A stretch of DNA of 64,000 bases from Paenibacillus sabuli (GTDB lineage Bacteria; Bacillota; Bacilli; Paenibacillales; Paenibacillaceae). A model generated the notes under the pieces. It made no database searches. It was not told where the DNA came from and saw only the letters and a program-made list of their open reading frames with translations. Made by a program: the position numbers and the translations under genes. The DNA is taken from the NCBI RefSeq assembly GCF_014705605.1, contig NZ_JACXIZ010000002.1, positions 25,051 to 89,050 on the forward strand, given 5' to 3'. Positions 16,882-25,825 of this stretch are shown piece by piece. Each line of letters opens with the position of its first letter. Position 1 is the stretch's first letter.

Positions 16882-17031
16882 TCACGAAATAACCAAAGCC
16901 AGCTAATCCATCCCATCACGCGGGCAAACGGACTCTGCGAAGCTAACGGCGTTTTTTGGGCGCAATAGCCGCTGTGGCAACCGTTAGGTTCGTTGGCGGT
17001 TGGTGAAGGGATCAGGACGGTTTCAATCGCA
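16882..17031. repeat. Interspersed repeat R2, short copy
   Basis: This segment begins TTCACGAAATAACCAAAG and ends GGACGGTTTCAATCGCA. Its reverse complement matches the outer parts of 41773-42057. It contains one copy of the 24-25 base unit with core CTAACGGTTGCCACAGCG (minus strand, 16964-16987) and CTAACGG in the opposite sense at 16943-16949, so it can fold into a hairpin. A short frame reading GEGIRTVSIA crosses its right end, as it does in the other copy. Confidence 0.75.
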
Positions 17032-17080
17032 TCTGGTTCTTCTGTAATGGACGCTGAGTCAATTATAACCTCTAGAAGCA

Positions 17081-17128
17081 AAAGCCTCCTAAACCCGCTA
17101 TGGACGCGGGGGCGGGAGGCTTTTTTTT
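17081..17128 (+). terminator. Rho-independent terminator downstream of the zwf-tkt-tal operon
   Basis: AAGCCTCC (17082-17089) pairs with GGAGGCTT ending at 17122, with a second inner stem ACCCGC/GCGGG, and the hairpin runs into a block of eight T (17121-17128). It points rightward. It lies 285 bases after tal, beyond both repeats, so the repeats are probably transcribed as the operon's 3' end. Confidence 0.85.
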
Positions 17129-17277
17129 GGGGGCAAGCAGCCAAGTGCGCACATATGGGTTCGGCCGATTTGGCCGATTCGGTGGAGTTCAGGCGACTGA
17201 CAGTAGAGTGAAAAAGTAACGCTACTGCGTGAGCGGGCGGCTGACGAGACGCCGAGCCCGAGAGCGAGTCGACTATT

Positions 17278-17301
17278 ATTCTTGACTAGACAGTCAAGAA
17301 T
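17278..17301. promoter_or_regulatory. Palindromic TetR-type operator
   Basis: ATTCTTGACT and AGTCAAGAAT are perfect 10-base inverted arms around the spacer AGAC. The site covers the -35 of the promoter at 17282-17310, directly in front of the TetR gene, which points to autorepression. Confidence 0.85.
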
Positions 17302-17310
17302 GGATATACT
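17282..17310 (+). promoter_or_regulatory. Promoter inside the TetR operator
   Basis: TTGACT (17282-17287), 17 bases, TATACT (17305-17310). The start point would be about 17316-17318, which coincides with the ATG at 17318, so the mRNA would have little or no leader. Confidence 0.7.
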
Positions 17311-17317
17311 TGCAGAC

Positions 17318-17902
17318 ATGAGCAGACCAAGAGAATTCGATGCCGACCTTGCGTTGCGGCAGTGCATGGACGTGTTTTGGGCGAAGGGGTTCAAGGCAAC
17401 GTCCTTCGAAGACCTGACCCGCCGCACCCAGGTCAAAAAGCAAAGCCTGTACGGCGCATTTGAGGATAAGCGAAGCTTGTACCTCCAGGCCCTGGCGCTC
17501 TACCGCAAGCAGTTCATCCGCATGTTGGAGCAAGCTGCGTCGCAGAAGGCGCCTGTCCGGAAGAAGCTGGATGACATTCGCTTGCTGAGTCTGGGCTCCG
17601 GGGAGGGGGGCGCGGCTTGCCGAGGCTGTCTGATGGTCAATGCGGTGCTGGAGTTCGGAGCCGAGGATCTCGCGGTGTCCGCCGAAATTGCGAGCATGTC
17701 CGCGGAAGTCGAGCGCATTCTCGAAGTGGTGCTTCGAGAAGGACAGGCGCAGCATATCATTACGACGCGCTGCGCGAGCCGGGAGCTGGCCGCGTATTTG
17801 AGCAATGTCCTGCGCAGTGCCAAGGTGATGGAGCGGTCGGGCGCCGGCCGGGCCAGCATCGACGCGGTGTTGCAGACGTCCTTTGCGCTGCTGGAGCCCT
17901 GA
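17318..17902 (+). CDS. TetR/AcrR-family regulator, probably of a leaderless mRNA
   Basis: A 194-residue repressor. The N-terminal helix-turn-helix is MSRPREFDADLALRQCMDVF followed by GFKATSFEDLTRRTQVKKQSLYGAF, with the LYGAF turn typical of the family and of the subgroup that controls flavin oxidoreductases or dehydrogenases. Cys110-type residues in GGAACRGCLMVNAVLEFG are conserved in related regulators. ATG at 17318 is preferred because the promoter -10 covers the earlier in-frame TTG 17282 and ATG 17300. No ribosome binding site precedes any of the three. The gene is 49 bases from the flavin oxidoreductase gene on the same strand, which is the likely target and inducer-clearing partner (for example of an electrophile or quinone). 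Confidence 0.88.
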   Translation: MSRPREFDADLALRQCMDVFWAKGFKATSFEDLTRRTQVKKQSLYGAFEDKRSLYLQALALYRKQFIRMLEQAASQKAPVRKKLDDIRLLSLGSGEGGAACRGCLMVNAVLEFGAEDLAVSAEIASMSAEVERILEVVLREGQAQHIITTRCASRELAAYLSNVLRSAKVMERSGAGRASIDAVLQTSFALLEP

Positions 17903-17951
17903 ACAGCGCCCCAAACGAGCAAAAAATGGAAAGTAAGAGGGAGAGAGCAGA

Positions 17952-18998
17952 ATGAATCATTCGTCCAATGCCAATCCGTTGTTTCGGTCTTTTCAGCTCG
18001 GAGGCATGACGCTCGCCAGTCGCATCGTCATGGCGCCGATGACCCGGCAGTTCTCGCCAGAGGGAGTGCCGGGCGAGAATGTCGCCCGCTATTATCGGGC
18101 CCGGGCCGAGAATGCCGTCGGCTTGATTGTCACAGAAGGCACGATCGTGGAGCATGCCGACGCCTCCAATCAAGCGAACGTGCCGCATTTCTACGGCGCA
18201 GCGGCGCTGCAAGGCTGGGCGCATGTCGTCCGCGAGGTGCATGAGGCAGGCGGGCGCATCATGCCGCAGATCTGGCACATGGGCGCGCGCGGCGACGTGA
18301 ACGGCTATTCCGAAGCGGAGATTGCCGAGATCGTCCAGGCGTTCGCGGACGCTGCCGCGGCGGCCCGTCGGCTGGGATTCGACGGCATCGAGCTGCACGG
18401 CGCGCACGGCTACTTGATCGATCAGTTCCTGTGGGAGCGGACCAATTCGCGCACCGACCGCTACGGCGGCGACCGTGCGGCGCGTACCCGCTTCGCCGTC
18501 GAGGTCGTCGAGGCATGTCGCGCCGCCGTCGGGCCTGACTTCCCGATCATGCTGCGTCTGTCGCAGTGGAAGGGCGTCGATTTCGAGGCGCGGTTGGCCG
18601 AGACGCCGGAGCAGTGGGCGGAAATTGTGAACCCGCTGGTTGAAGCGGGAGTGGATGTGTTTCACTGCTCGACGCGGCGCTACTGGCAGCCTGAATTTGC
18701 CGATGCCGATGCCGAGCTCAATCTGGCCGGCTGGACCAAGAAGCTGACCGGCAAGCCGGTCGTCACGGTTGGCTCGGTCGGTCTCGACGGCGACGTCTCG
18801 CGCTTCTTCCGCGAAGGCCAGGGCGCGGCCAATACCGGAGTCGACGAGATCGTGAAGCGGCTGGAGCGGGAAGAGTTCGACCTGGTGGCCGTCGGCCGGG
18901 CGCTGCTGGCGGACCCGGCTTGGGCGCGCAAGCTGCGCGACGGCCGGACGACCGAGTGGGAGCCGTTTGCCCGCGAGGCCTTGCAGACGCTGCGCTGA
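17952..18998 (+). CDS. NADH:flavin oxidoreductase, Old Yellow Enzyme family
   Basis: A 348-residue FMN-binding TIM-barrel enzyme expected to reduce activated alkenes, quinones or nitro compounds with NAD(P)H. It opens FRSFQLGGMTLASRIVMAPMTR. The substrate site HGAHGYLIDQFLWERTNSRT with RYGGD lies near residue 150-180, and the FMN phosphate segment VTVGSVGLDGD and LVAVGRALLADPAW lie near the C-terminus. ATG at 17952 follows AGAGGGAGAGAG. It is downstream of and probably co-regulated with the TetR gene. The natural substrate is not evident. Confidence 0.9.
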   Translation: MNHSSNANPLFRSFQLGGMTLASRIVMAPMTRQFSPEGVPGENVARYYRARAENAVGLIVTEGTIVEHADASNQANVPHFYGAAALQGWAHVVREVHEAGGRIMPQIWHMGARGDVNGYSEAEIAEIVQAFADAAAAARRLGFDGIELHGAHGYLIDQFLWERTNSRTDRYGGDRAARTRFAVEVVEACRAAVGPDFPIMLRLSQWKGVDFEARLAETPEQWAEIVNPLVEAGVDVFHCSTRRYWQPEFADADAELNLAGWTKKLTGKPVVTVGSVGLDGDVSRFFREGQGAANTGVDEIVKRLEREEFDLVAVGRALLADPAWARKLRDGRTTEWEPFAREALQTLR

Positions 18999-19126
18999 CA
19001 TCGACTGGTTGTCATTCTTAAAGGCGCCGATCTGCGGTAGAATGAGAGGAAGTAATCGCCTGGCGCTTGCGCCTCAGGCAGAGGAGTGGTGTGCATGCAG
19101 AGGACAGCCATTCGGAAAGGCCGCCT

Positions 19127-19873
19127 ATGAAGGCGACCCTATATGCAGCGGCGCTGCTCGCACTCGTCTTGGCCGGGTGGTGGCTGGCCCGTCACGACGG
19201 GACGCGCAATGCGCTCGACCGGCTGCTGCTCCCGCAGGCATTGGAGAGCTACCCTGCCTTGACCGAGGCGCCGCTCGTCGGCGCGCGCCACGAATTGGCG
19301 AAGCTCGTACCGGGCGCGGTGGATACCATCGTCTGGGATCGCCAGGAGCGGCGCGTGCTCGTATATCGGCAGGCTGCACGCGGCTTCGATCGGCCGGCGA
19401 TGCTATGGGCCGTCGCCGCCGACGGCCGCACGGTGCGGCAGCTGGACGTCGGCGAGGCCGGCCTGCCGGAGCTGGACAGCGCTCGCCCGAGCGGCGAGAC
19501 GAGCCGCTTTGAGGAGCTGACGGGGCTGATCGCCCCTTTCCAGGACTGGGAGGACGCTGCGGCGCCGCTGACGCTGCAGGGCTTCGTGCGGGAGGCTCGG
19601 CAATCAAAGGCATTCTACGATATCAACAACACGACTCGCGGAGGCTGGAACGGCACGGGATATTTTCAGTTGGTATACGATGAGGAGACAATTGAGTTCA
19701 AGGCGTATACCTTCAAGTCTGCCGGCGGCTATGATCCGGATCTGCAGCTCTACGAGCTGCCCGGTCAAGCGGCCCAAGCGGTGTATCTCCTGGAGGTGCG
19801 CAAGCCGTCCAAGTCCAATCGTCCGATTGCCGAGACCGGGGTGTACGTGCTGCGCAGCAAGATGGTCGACTGA
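19127..19873 (+). CDS. Uncharacterised exported or membrane-anchored protein
   Basis: A 248-residue protein with one N-terminal hydrophobic segment (ATLYAAALLALVLAGWWLA) right after MK, so it is either exported or anchored with its body outside. The rest is a soluble mixed domain with a conserved-looking C-terminal part GTGYFQLVYDEETIEFKAYTF and a final beta strand VYVLRSKM. No family is recognised and no metal or catalytic motif is evident. Start: ATG 19127 places the hydrophobic run at the N-terminus; GTG 19091, just after AGAGGAG, is an in-frame alternative adding 12 polar residues. It stands alone, 130 bases after the oxidoreductase gene. Confidence 0.65.
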   Translation: MKATLYAAALLALVLAGWWLARHDGTRNALDRLLLPQALESYPALTEAPLVGARHELAKLVPGAVDTIVWDRQERRVLVYRQAARGFDRPAMLWAVAADGRTVRQLDVGEAGLPELDSARPSGETSRFEELTGLIAPFQDWEDAAAPLTLQGFVREARQSKAFYDINNTTRGGWNGTGYFQLVYDEETIEFKAYTFKSAGGYDPDLQLYELPGQAAQAVYLLEVRKPSKSNRPIAETGVYVLRSKMVD

Positions 19874-19968
19874 ACGAACGGGTTGCCGCGGCGATTGACT
19901 AGGCGTTGGAATGCGGGCGTTCGTCTTTTTTGTTGCCTGTCGCGAACGTTTGGGAGGTGAAGGAAATC

Positions 19969-20796
19969 ATGCAAACTTATTCCTGGGTCGGCAGCCGTGG
20001 CTCCTATTTGGATGAAGTGCATGTGACGGCAGTCGGCGAGATGCTGCATGTCGGCCGCTTCGGCGGCAGCACCGCCGGCGGTGCGCACAAAAACGAGGAC
20101 GGCCTGTTCGCGCTTGGAGACGAGGCGGGCGAATGGGTCCTCGCGGTGCTGGTGGACGCGCATCATACGGCGGCGAGCGCCGAGCTACTGGTGGGGCTGT
20201 TCGACCGCTATGCGCCGCAGTTGGCGGACACTTGCGGAAGGGCGGATGCCTTCGCGGCGCTCGAGCCTGCCATTGTTGAGCTGCTGATGGGAAGCGAATT
20301 CCGATCGGCATGCCGGGGCACGACTGGCGAGACGTCCTGCCTGATCTGCTTCGTCAAGGGGGCCTATCTGTGGTGGCTGTCCGTCGGCGATTGTATGGCC
20401 TATTTACTGCATCCTGAGCTGGCGGGGCTGGGTCAATACGCGTTGAATCAGCGGCAGTTCTACGAATGGATCGGAGCGCGCAGCGCCCTCGATCTGCCGG
20501 TTCCTTGCTACACGTCGGGGCGACGTCAGTTGCGATTCGGCGCCAATGCCATTGTGCTGACGACTGACGGCATCCTGGACACGGCGGATCGTCGGTACCG
20601 GGACCCCGCCCATCTCTACGAGGCCTTCTTTCCCCGCCGGAAGGTTGGGGGAAATGCTATCCGTGACAGTGGGATGGATCGCTCGATCCGGACCGTACTC
20701 GAGGACGCGCGCCGGGATCGCGTCCGCGACAGTGCCACGATGCTCGGGTTCTATTGGACCTGCGAATCGCCTGGACTGATGCCTTCGGATGTCTGA
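19969..20796 (+). CDS. PP2C-like protein phosphatase
   Basis: A 275-residue protein with the order of PP2C motifs: GGAHKNEDGLFALGD (the Asn-Glu-Asp metal motif), VLAVLVDAHHTAASAELLV in place of the usual DGHGG, GETSCLICFVKGAYLWWLSVGD, and VLTTDGILDTADRRY near the C-terminus. The DAHH variant and loss of the usual GG mean metal binding may be altered, so activity on phosphoserine/threonine is likely but not certain. ATG at 19969 follows GGGAGGTGAAGGA. No kinase gene is adjacent; the following small gene is 52 bases away. Confidence 0.8.
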   Translation: MQTYSWVGSRGSYLDEVHVTAVGEMLHVGRFGGSTAGGAHKNEDGLFALGDEAGEWVLAVLVDAHHTAASAELLVGLFDRYAPQLADTCGRADAFAALEPAIVELLMGSEFRSACRGTTGETSCLICFVKGAYLWWLSVGDCMAYLLHPELAGLGQYALNQRQFYEWIGARSALDLPVPCYTSGRRQLRFGANAIVLTTDGILDTADRRYRDPAHLYEAFFPRRKVGGNAIRDSGMDRSIRTVLEDARRDRVRDSATMLGFYWTCESPGLMPSDV

Positions 20797-20847
20797 CGAC
20801 AGGGCGATCCTGGCGACACATAGCGAATACGAGAGGAGGCATAACCG

Positions 20848-21221
20848 ATGAGCGTCATTGTGCTGCACAAGTCGACGAATCAACGCTACATCCTGCTGGG
20901 GACCGGCTTCGGCGCCTATAAGGCGCAGCGGCCAAGCTTTTTGGGCGGCAATCTGTTCCCGCACGAGGAGGCCGACGAGATTCCGGTGGCCGCCGTCTGC
21001 GACACCAGGGGCGCATCAGTTTGATCTGTACCGATGAGCTGACGGTGATCGAGGTGGACGGCCAGCCGCTGGCTGCCCTCGCAGACCGCCTGCGCGTCCC
21101 CGAGCCGGCGGCGTCTATACCTCCAGATGCGCCGGAGCATTGCCCGGCCTGCCAAGCCGGCGTGACGGCGGCGACGGAGGTGTGCCCCGACTGCGGACTC
21201 ACCTTGACCGACCTGCAATAA
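20848..21221 (+). pseudogene. Zinc-ribbon protein gene split by a one-base frameshift
   Basis: ATG at 20848 has GAGAGGAGG upstream and opens a 58-codon frame (VIVLHKSTNQRYILLGTGFG) that stops at 21022-21024. The neighbouring frame then reads GRISLICTDELTVIEVDGQP and ends with CPACQAGVTAATEVCPDCG, a CxxC...CxxC zinc ribbon, stopping at 21221. The two halves join smoothly if one base is added after GACACC near 21006, giving DT-x-GRISLICTDEL. A TTG at 21021 overlapping the first stop could let the second half be made separately. Either a real single-base deletion, a sequencing error or translational coupling would explain it. Family not recognised beyond the ribbon. Confidence 0.65.
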
Positions 21222-21367
21222 GGCGTCGCTGTGCTCCCCGAATGAACCATTCATGTTCCGCATGGGAGCGACTGCAGCCAGGCCCGCTACGACTCGCACA
21301 TCGCGATGTCGAGCGTTTTTTTAAAATGGCTATGTTAAATTCTAATAATGTTGATTACTCTGTTAAA

Positions 21368-22282
21368 CTAATCCGACAATGCCCGCATGATGTTGGATTT
21401 CGCCTCTGCCGCAATCGCATCATTCCCGTCATCCACCGCTTGCATGAAGAGCAATACGGGGATGTATACCGCGATTAGCCGCGCCAGCAGCTTCGTTTCC
21501 TCGCCTGCCCCTCCGTAGGTTTCGAAAAACACATCACGAGCGTAAGGAGGTAAAAAGCTGTAAGCAACGCTCAAATCGCAAGCTAGATGGCCTACGCTCA
21601 GATCGCCCCAATCAATGATGCCGGAAACGATCCCGTTCTCATTCACAAGCATGTTTTTGAAATGAAGATCGCCATGTAGGAGTGCATTCACCGCCTCGAC
21701 ACGATCCTTTTGCAGCCTGCTAATATACGCTTCGATCACACCGGCCTCCTCCGGCGACAAGTGTGCAACCACCTTCGGTAGAAAGCCCTCCAATTTCACT
21801 TTGCGCGATGCGATGTCCGTCAAGTTTCGATGATCGTGCTGAATCCCGAACTTCAGCGCCGCTTGCACCGGAAACTCATGCAATCTCCGCAAAAATTTCG
21901 CCAGCGTCTCTGCCGATAAAGCCCGGCGTTCTTCCGTCAAACCGATTGGGAAATCTCCTGGCACGTAGGCATAGCCCAGGAATGGTGCCGGGTATTCGTC
22001 ACTTGCTTCCCCATAAAACAACGGTTTCGGATAGGGGATGGTCATATATGGCTCCAGCTTCGGCAGCAGCTTCCCTTCCATACGAATCGAGCCAATTGCA
22101 ATCGTTCTTCTTGGAAACCGGAACACGTACTCGTCACCGATGAGAAAAACCGTATTGTCCCAGCCCCAGCCCAATCGCTTCACTTGGTTCGATGACAGCC
22201 GAGGGAATTGTCTGCGGATCAGTCTCTGCGCCTGCTCTTCGTTAACCTCCCACTCCGCGTCCCATACATTCGTTCCTCTCAT
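21368..22282 (-). CDS. Aminoglycoside phosphotransferase-like kinase
   Basis: A 304-residue protein kinase-like small-molecule phosphotransferase. The N-lobe contains GWGWDNTVFLIGDEYVFRFP with the ATP-binding lysine position replaced by an Arg-rich strand (VFRFPRR), as in several APH relatives. The Brenner loop is LLHGDLHFKNMLV and the metal site is GIIDWGDLSVGHLACDLS. ATG at 22280-22282 is preferred with GAGGAGG upstream; the frame extends 16 codons further to 22330. No resistance gene context is present, so the substrate could be an antibiotic, a sugar or choline. It is read opposite to its neighbours. Confidence 0.85.
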   Translation of the reverse strand: MRGTNVWDAEWEVNEEQAQRLIRRQFPRLSSNQVKRLGWGWDNTVFLIGDEYVFRFPRRTIAIGSIRMEGKLLPKLEPYMTIPYPKPLFYGEASDEYPAPFLGYAYVPGDFPIGLTEERRALSAETLAKFLRRLHEFPVQAALKFGIQHDHRNLTDIASRKVKLEGFLPKVVAHLSPEEAGVIEAYISRLQKDRVEAVNALLHGDLHFKNMLVNENGIVSGIIDWGDLSVGHLACDLSVAYSFLPPYARDVFFETYGGAGEETKLLARLIAVYIPVLLFMQAVDDGNDAIAAEAKSNIMRALSD

Positions 22283-22493
22283 GAAGTATCTGCCTCCTCG
22301 TTCCTTCGTATAGAGCCGGAAAAGCTTCAAAATGAGCGTCTAAGCGACTCTGTTGACCGTTGCGGCCATCGTCAGGTGTAGCTGCGCGAAGGCGTGCAAC
22401 TGCAGTCATCCTCGCCGATTCCTCTGATTGATTGGAAGGGGGTGCGATTAAATACATCGTAGGAGCGCCGTTGTCCGAAATGTCTGCCTGCAT

Positions 22494-22936
22494 GCCAGAG
22501 ACGAGCTGGAGGCGTTCGCCGAGCATCTGGGCGCGCCGATTGTCGTCACGCTCCCGGCCAAGGGCGTCATCGCCGACGAGCACCCGCTCTGCCTGGGCAA
22601 CCTCGGCATAATCGACACCAAGCCGGCCTACGAAGCGATGGAGCGGTGCGACACGCTCCTGCTGCTGGGCACGTCCTATCCGTATACGGACTTTTTGCCG
22701 GAGCGGGCCAAGTCGATCCAGATCGACAGCAACCCGGAGAATCTCGGCCGGCGCTACCGTGACGGTATGGACGGCGCGTTATTTCCGGATGACCGGGCAA
22801 AAGCTGGTGCTCTCGAGCTGGCTGGCGACGCTGGGCTGCGGGCTGCCCGGCGCGATGGCGGCCAAGCTGGCCTGCCCCGGCCGGCAGGCGGTGGCGATGT
22901 GCGGCGACGGCGGCTTCAACGTCTTAGCGCTATTTT
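22494..22936 (+). pseudogene. Pyruvate oxidase-like (ThDP enzyme) pseudogene
   Basis: From 22494 one frame reads ELEAFAEHLGAPIVVTLPAK and later LLLGTSYPYTDFLPERAKSI, the central FAD/nucleotide domain of the YdaP/PoxB group. At about 22755 it jumps to another frame reading TVTVWTARYFRM, then SSWLATLGCGLPGAMAAKLA and VAMCGDGGF, the C-terminal thiamine diphosphate domain with its GDGG. The N-terminal domain, roughly the last third of the middle domain and the end of the C-terminal domain are missing. Internal deletion plus frameshift leaves no functional product. The sequence 22283-22493 holds nothing recognisable. Confidence 0.85.
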
Positions 22937-23025
22937 GCGTTACGGGCAGCGGCCAAGCAGGAATTCAATTGCGACGCGCAGAACCTAGGAAATGAACGCT
23001 GATTCCAAAGGAGGTAGGATAAGGA

Positions 23026-25653
23026 ATGAATCGATTAATCGGGGGGCGCTTGCGCAAGCGCATCAGCCAGGCGCTGGCTGGGCTGTTGCTCGGGCTGTTT
23101 CTGATTGGAAATGTAAGCGCAACCAATGTGAACGCCGACGAAAAGCCGGCCACGGGAGGCTTGGTCGCGACGGTAGATTGGAACACACTCGGGAAGACCA
23201 TTGCGCCGTATGCGTACGGTCTGAACGCCAACGGTTTTTTGCAGAGTACGTATACCGAGAATCCGGACTTCATGGCCAATATCCGATACTTGAACGGCAA
23301 CAAAGGCTTGATACGCATTCACAGTACCGGCATGATTAGCACTGCAGGCTGGCTCAATGAGGATCTGACCTGGAACGAGTCGCGGATTGCGGGTGCTTTG
23401 GCCCCGCTGGTCCAGGAGGATTACCCGATCATGATCAACATTCCGTACGGCCCGGCCGGCAAGACGGATTATCTGGATGCCGATGCCTTCGCCGTCTTCG
23501 CCGCCGAGCTGGTGGAGATCGTCAATGTCGATCACGGGCTGGACGTGCGCTACTGGGAAATTCCGAACGAGCGCGAGAGCGGCTTCGCGAGCCCCGGCTT
23601 GAGCGCTTCGGCTATGGCCGAGCTGATCGCCAAAAGCGCGCTCGCCATGAAGGCGGTCGATCCGTCGATACTCGTCGGCGGACCGGCGACGAGCGATGTC
23701 AACGTCCCGTATCTGTCCGACGTGATCGATCTGGCGCTGCCTAGCCTCGACTTCGTGTCTATGCACGCCTACAGCAGCGGTCAGTCGCGACCCGGCACGG
23801 ATGTTCAGGCGTACAATCATGCACAGAATCAGGGCGCGCTGGCAAGCGCGCTGCGTGCGGAGATCGAGACGAATCATCCGGGCGCGGAGCTGCCGATAGT
23901 GATTGACGAATACAATATGACCTGGGACACCGATCCGCGCCTGCATACGAGCAAGGAGTCGGTGTATACAGCGCTGCTGGCGGCGAATGTCGTCGGCGGC
24001 GACGGCACGGCCGTGAATTTTTGGCATGCTGAGGGCTCCTACATGGGACTGATGAATGACCGTCATGAGCTGTACGAGACGGCAGACCTGCATCATTGGC
24101 TGAATCGCTTCTTCCACGGTCAGACGGTCGCGACGGCATTTGAGGACGAGACCAAGGTGGACGGCTTCGCCGTCGCCAGTGACGACCGCAAGTCAATGAT
24201 GCTGATCAACCGTACGGACGACGTCCAGACGGTGGAGCTGAATCAGTCCGGCACGGCGCCGGGTACCTGGCAACTGTACCGACTGGATGCGAGCGGCTCT
24301 TCGCACACGCCAAATCTAAACGCTGCCTCATGGGCGGCGGACGGACTGGAGCTGCCGGGACATTCGGTCACGGTACTCACGAGCGGGGCAGAGGCAACCC
24401 CGGTCGAGCACATCCCATACACACTGACGAATGGGCAGTCGGAGACGCTGCTGACCGCGACGGGCTCCGTCTATGGCTACGTACACGGCCCGAATACGCT
24501 CAGCTGGGATCAGCAGTGGACCTTCCGCGCAGTCGGCGGCGGTCGATACGAGATCCAGACGCGTGGCGGCGAGAGCCTGCTGAGCGTGCCGTACGGGCAA
24601 AGCGAGGTCGCGACGCAGTGGGAGCTGATTCCGCTGTCGGGCCAGCGCGTGCGGATACAAGCGGCGGACAGCTCCCTCGTACTGGCAATCTCGACCGATC
24701 CGCTGGAGGAGGAGGTCTCGGTAGAGCCCGTGTCTACGGACCCGCGCCAGACGTGGCAGATGGACTATGCCGGCCCCCGCACACACATTATCGATCACGG
24801 CGAGCATCTATATCAGGTGATAAACAAGGCCTCAGGCAAGGTGCTGCAGATCGGCAATTCACGCGGTACGGAGGGCGGTATTGCCAATCTTCAAGAGGAT
24901 GAGGGACTGGCGAGTCAGAAGTGGAGTTTCCGCTGCTTCGACGGGTGCTCCGGCTTTCGCATGATCAACGCGGGCAGTAAGCTGGTCATTAATGGCGCGG
25001 CCGGCTCGCGCATTACCCAGGCTCCATTCTGGTACGATGCGCCGCGGCAGCTATGGACGCTGGACAAGCAGCCGGATGGCGCCTACGTCATTCGCGACAA
25101 CGTCACGACAGGCGTGCTGCAGCCGAAGGACGGCAGTCTGCTCGAGGGCGCGATGGCGGTCACGGCTCCGTATACCGGGACGGATGCGCAGCAGTGGTAT
25201 ATCGTCAAGGACGAGCGGCAGCCTATCGAGCCCGTCGTCGACGAGGAACATGACTATATTCTGCAGAATGCGGCTACTGGCCAGGTCATGGAGGTCGCCG
25301 ATGCGAGCACCGCCAATGCGGCCAGCGTTACGCAGGCCGTGTACGCCGGCACCCCGGAGCAGCTATGGCAGTTCCGCTGGTACCGCAGCGGCACGCGCAT
25401 CGTCAATGCGAACAGCGGTCTCGTGCTGGCGCCGAACGCTTCGCAGTTGGCGATTCAGCAGACCTTTGCCTATCATGATGTGAATCAGCAGTGGATTCTG
25501 GAGCGGCAGCCGGATGGCAGCTATCTGCTCGTCTATGCGGCGAACCGCAAGGTATTGCAGCCGGTTGACGCAAGCGGCGCCGAAGGCATCCGCTACGAGT
25601 GGGCGGACCCCGACGGCACCGACAAGCAGCGGTGGCTCGTGCTGCGGCAGTAA
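23026..25653 (+). CDS. Secreted clan-A glycoside hydrolase with ricin-type lectin repeats
   Basis: An 875-residue exported protein. A signal peptide (ISQALAGLLLGLFLIGNVSA) is followed by a TIM-barrel region of about 420 residues. The acid/base candidate is Glu182 in RYWEIPNERE and the nucleophile candidate is Glu295 in PIVIDEYNMTW, the spacing of retaining clan GH-A enzymes of the GH39/GH51/GH79 type. A beta-sandwich follows, then from about residue 460 to the end five or more RICIN-like blocks with repeated W-x-F/W-x-x-x and Q-W motifs (for example GTPEQLWQFRWYRSG). ATG at 23026 has AAAGGAGG upstream. The substrate is probably a plant cell-wall polysaccharide; family assignment is uncertain. 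Confidence 0.75.
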   Translation: MNRLIGGRLRKRISQALAGLLLGLFLIGNVSATNVNADEKPATGGLVATVDWNTLGKTIAPYAYGLNANGFLQSTYTENPDFMANIRYLNGNKGLIRIHSTGMISTAGWLNEDLTWNESRIAGALAPLVQEDYPIMINIPYGPAGKTDYLDADAFAVFAAELVEIVNVDHGLDVRYWEIPNERESGFASPGLSASAMAELIAKSALAMKAVDPSILVGGPATSDVNVPYLSDVIDLALPSLDFVSMHAYSSGQSRPGTDVQAYNHAQNQGALASALRAEIETNHPGAELPIVIDEYNMTWDTDPRLHTSKESVYTALLAANVVGGDGTAVNFWHAEGSYMGLMNDRHELYETADLHHWLNRFFHGQTVATAFEDETKVDGFAVASDDRKSMMLINRTDDVQTVELNQSGTAPGTWQLYRLDASGSSHTPNLNAASWAADGLELPGHSVTVLTSGAEATPVEHIPYTLTNGQSETLLTATGSVYGYVHGPNTLSWDQQWTFRAVGGGRYEIQTRGGESLLSVPYGQSEVATQWELIPLSGQRVRIQAADSSLVLAISTDPLEEEVSVEPVSTDPRQTWQMDYAGPRTHIIDHGEHLYQVINKASGKVLQIGNSRGTEGGIANLQEDEGLASQKWSFRCFDGCSGFRMINAGSKLVINGAAGSRITQAPFWYDAPRQLWTLDKQPDGAYVIRDNVTTGVLQPKDGSLLEGAMAVTAPYTGTDAQQWYIVKDERQPIEPVVDEEHDYILQNAATGQVMEVADASTANAASVTQAVYAGTPEQLWQFRWYRSGTRIVNANSGLVLAPNASQLAIQQTFAYHDVNQQWILERQPDGSYLLVYAANRKVLQPVDASGAEGIRYEWADPDGTDKQRWLVLRQ

Positions 25654-25825
25654 GGCAGAGCTATCGTCGGCTCGATTGGATTCCGAGCAGCGCTCGTCGG
25701 CGGCGAGTCCAGCGCATGACCGTTACGAATTTTATGATGCGCGGCAGGCGATGAAGCAAGGCGTGCAGAATTACAATGTGAAGGGCATCTTCAATTTTTT
25801 TGATATAGGGGAAGGGGAAGAAAGC

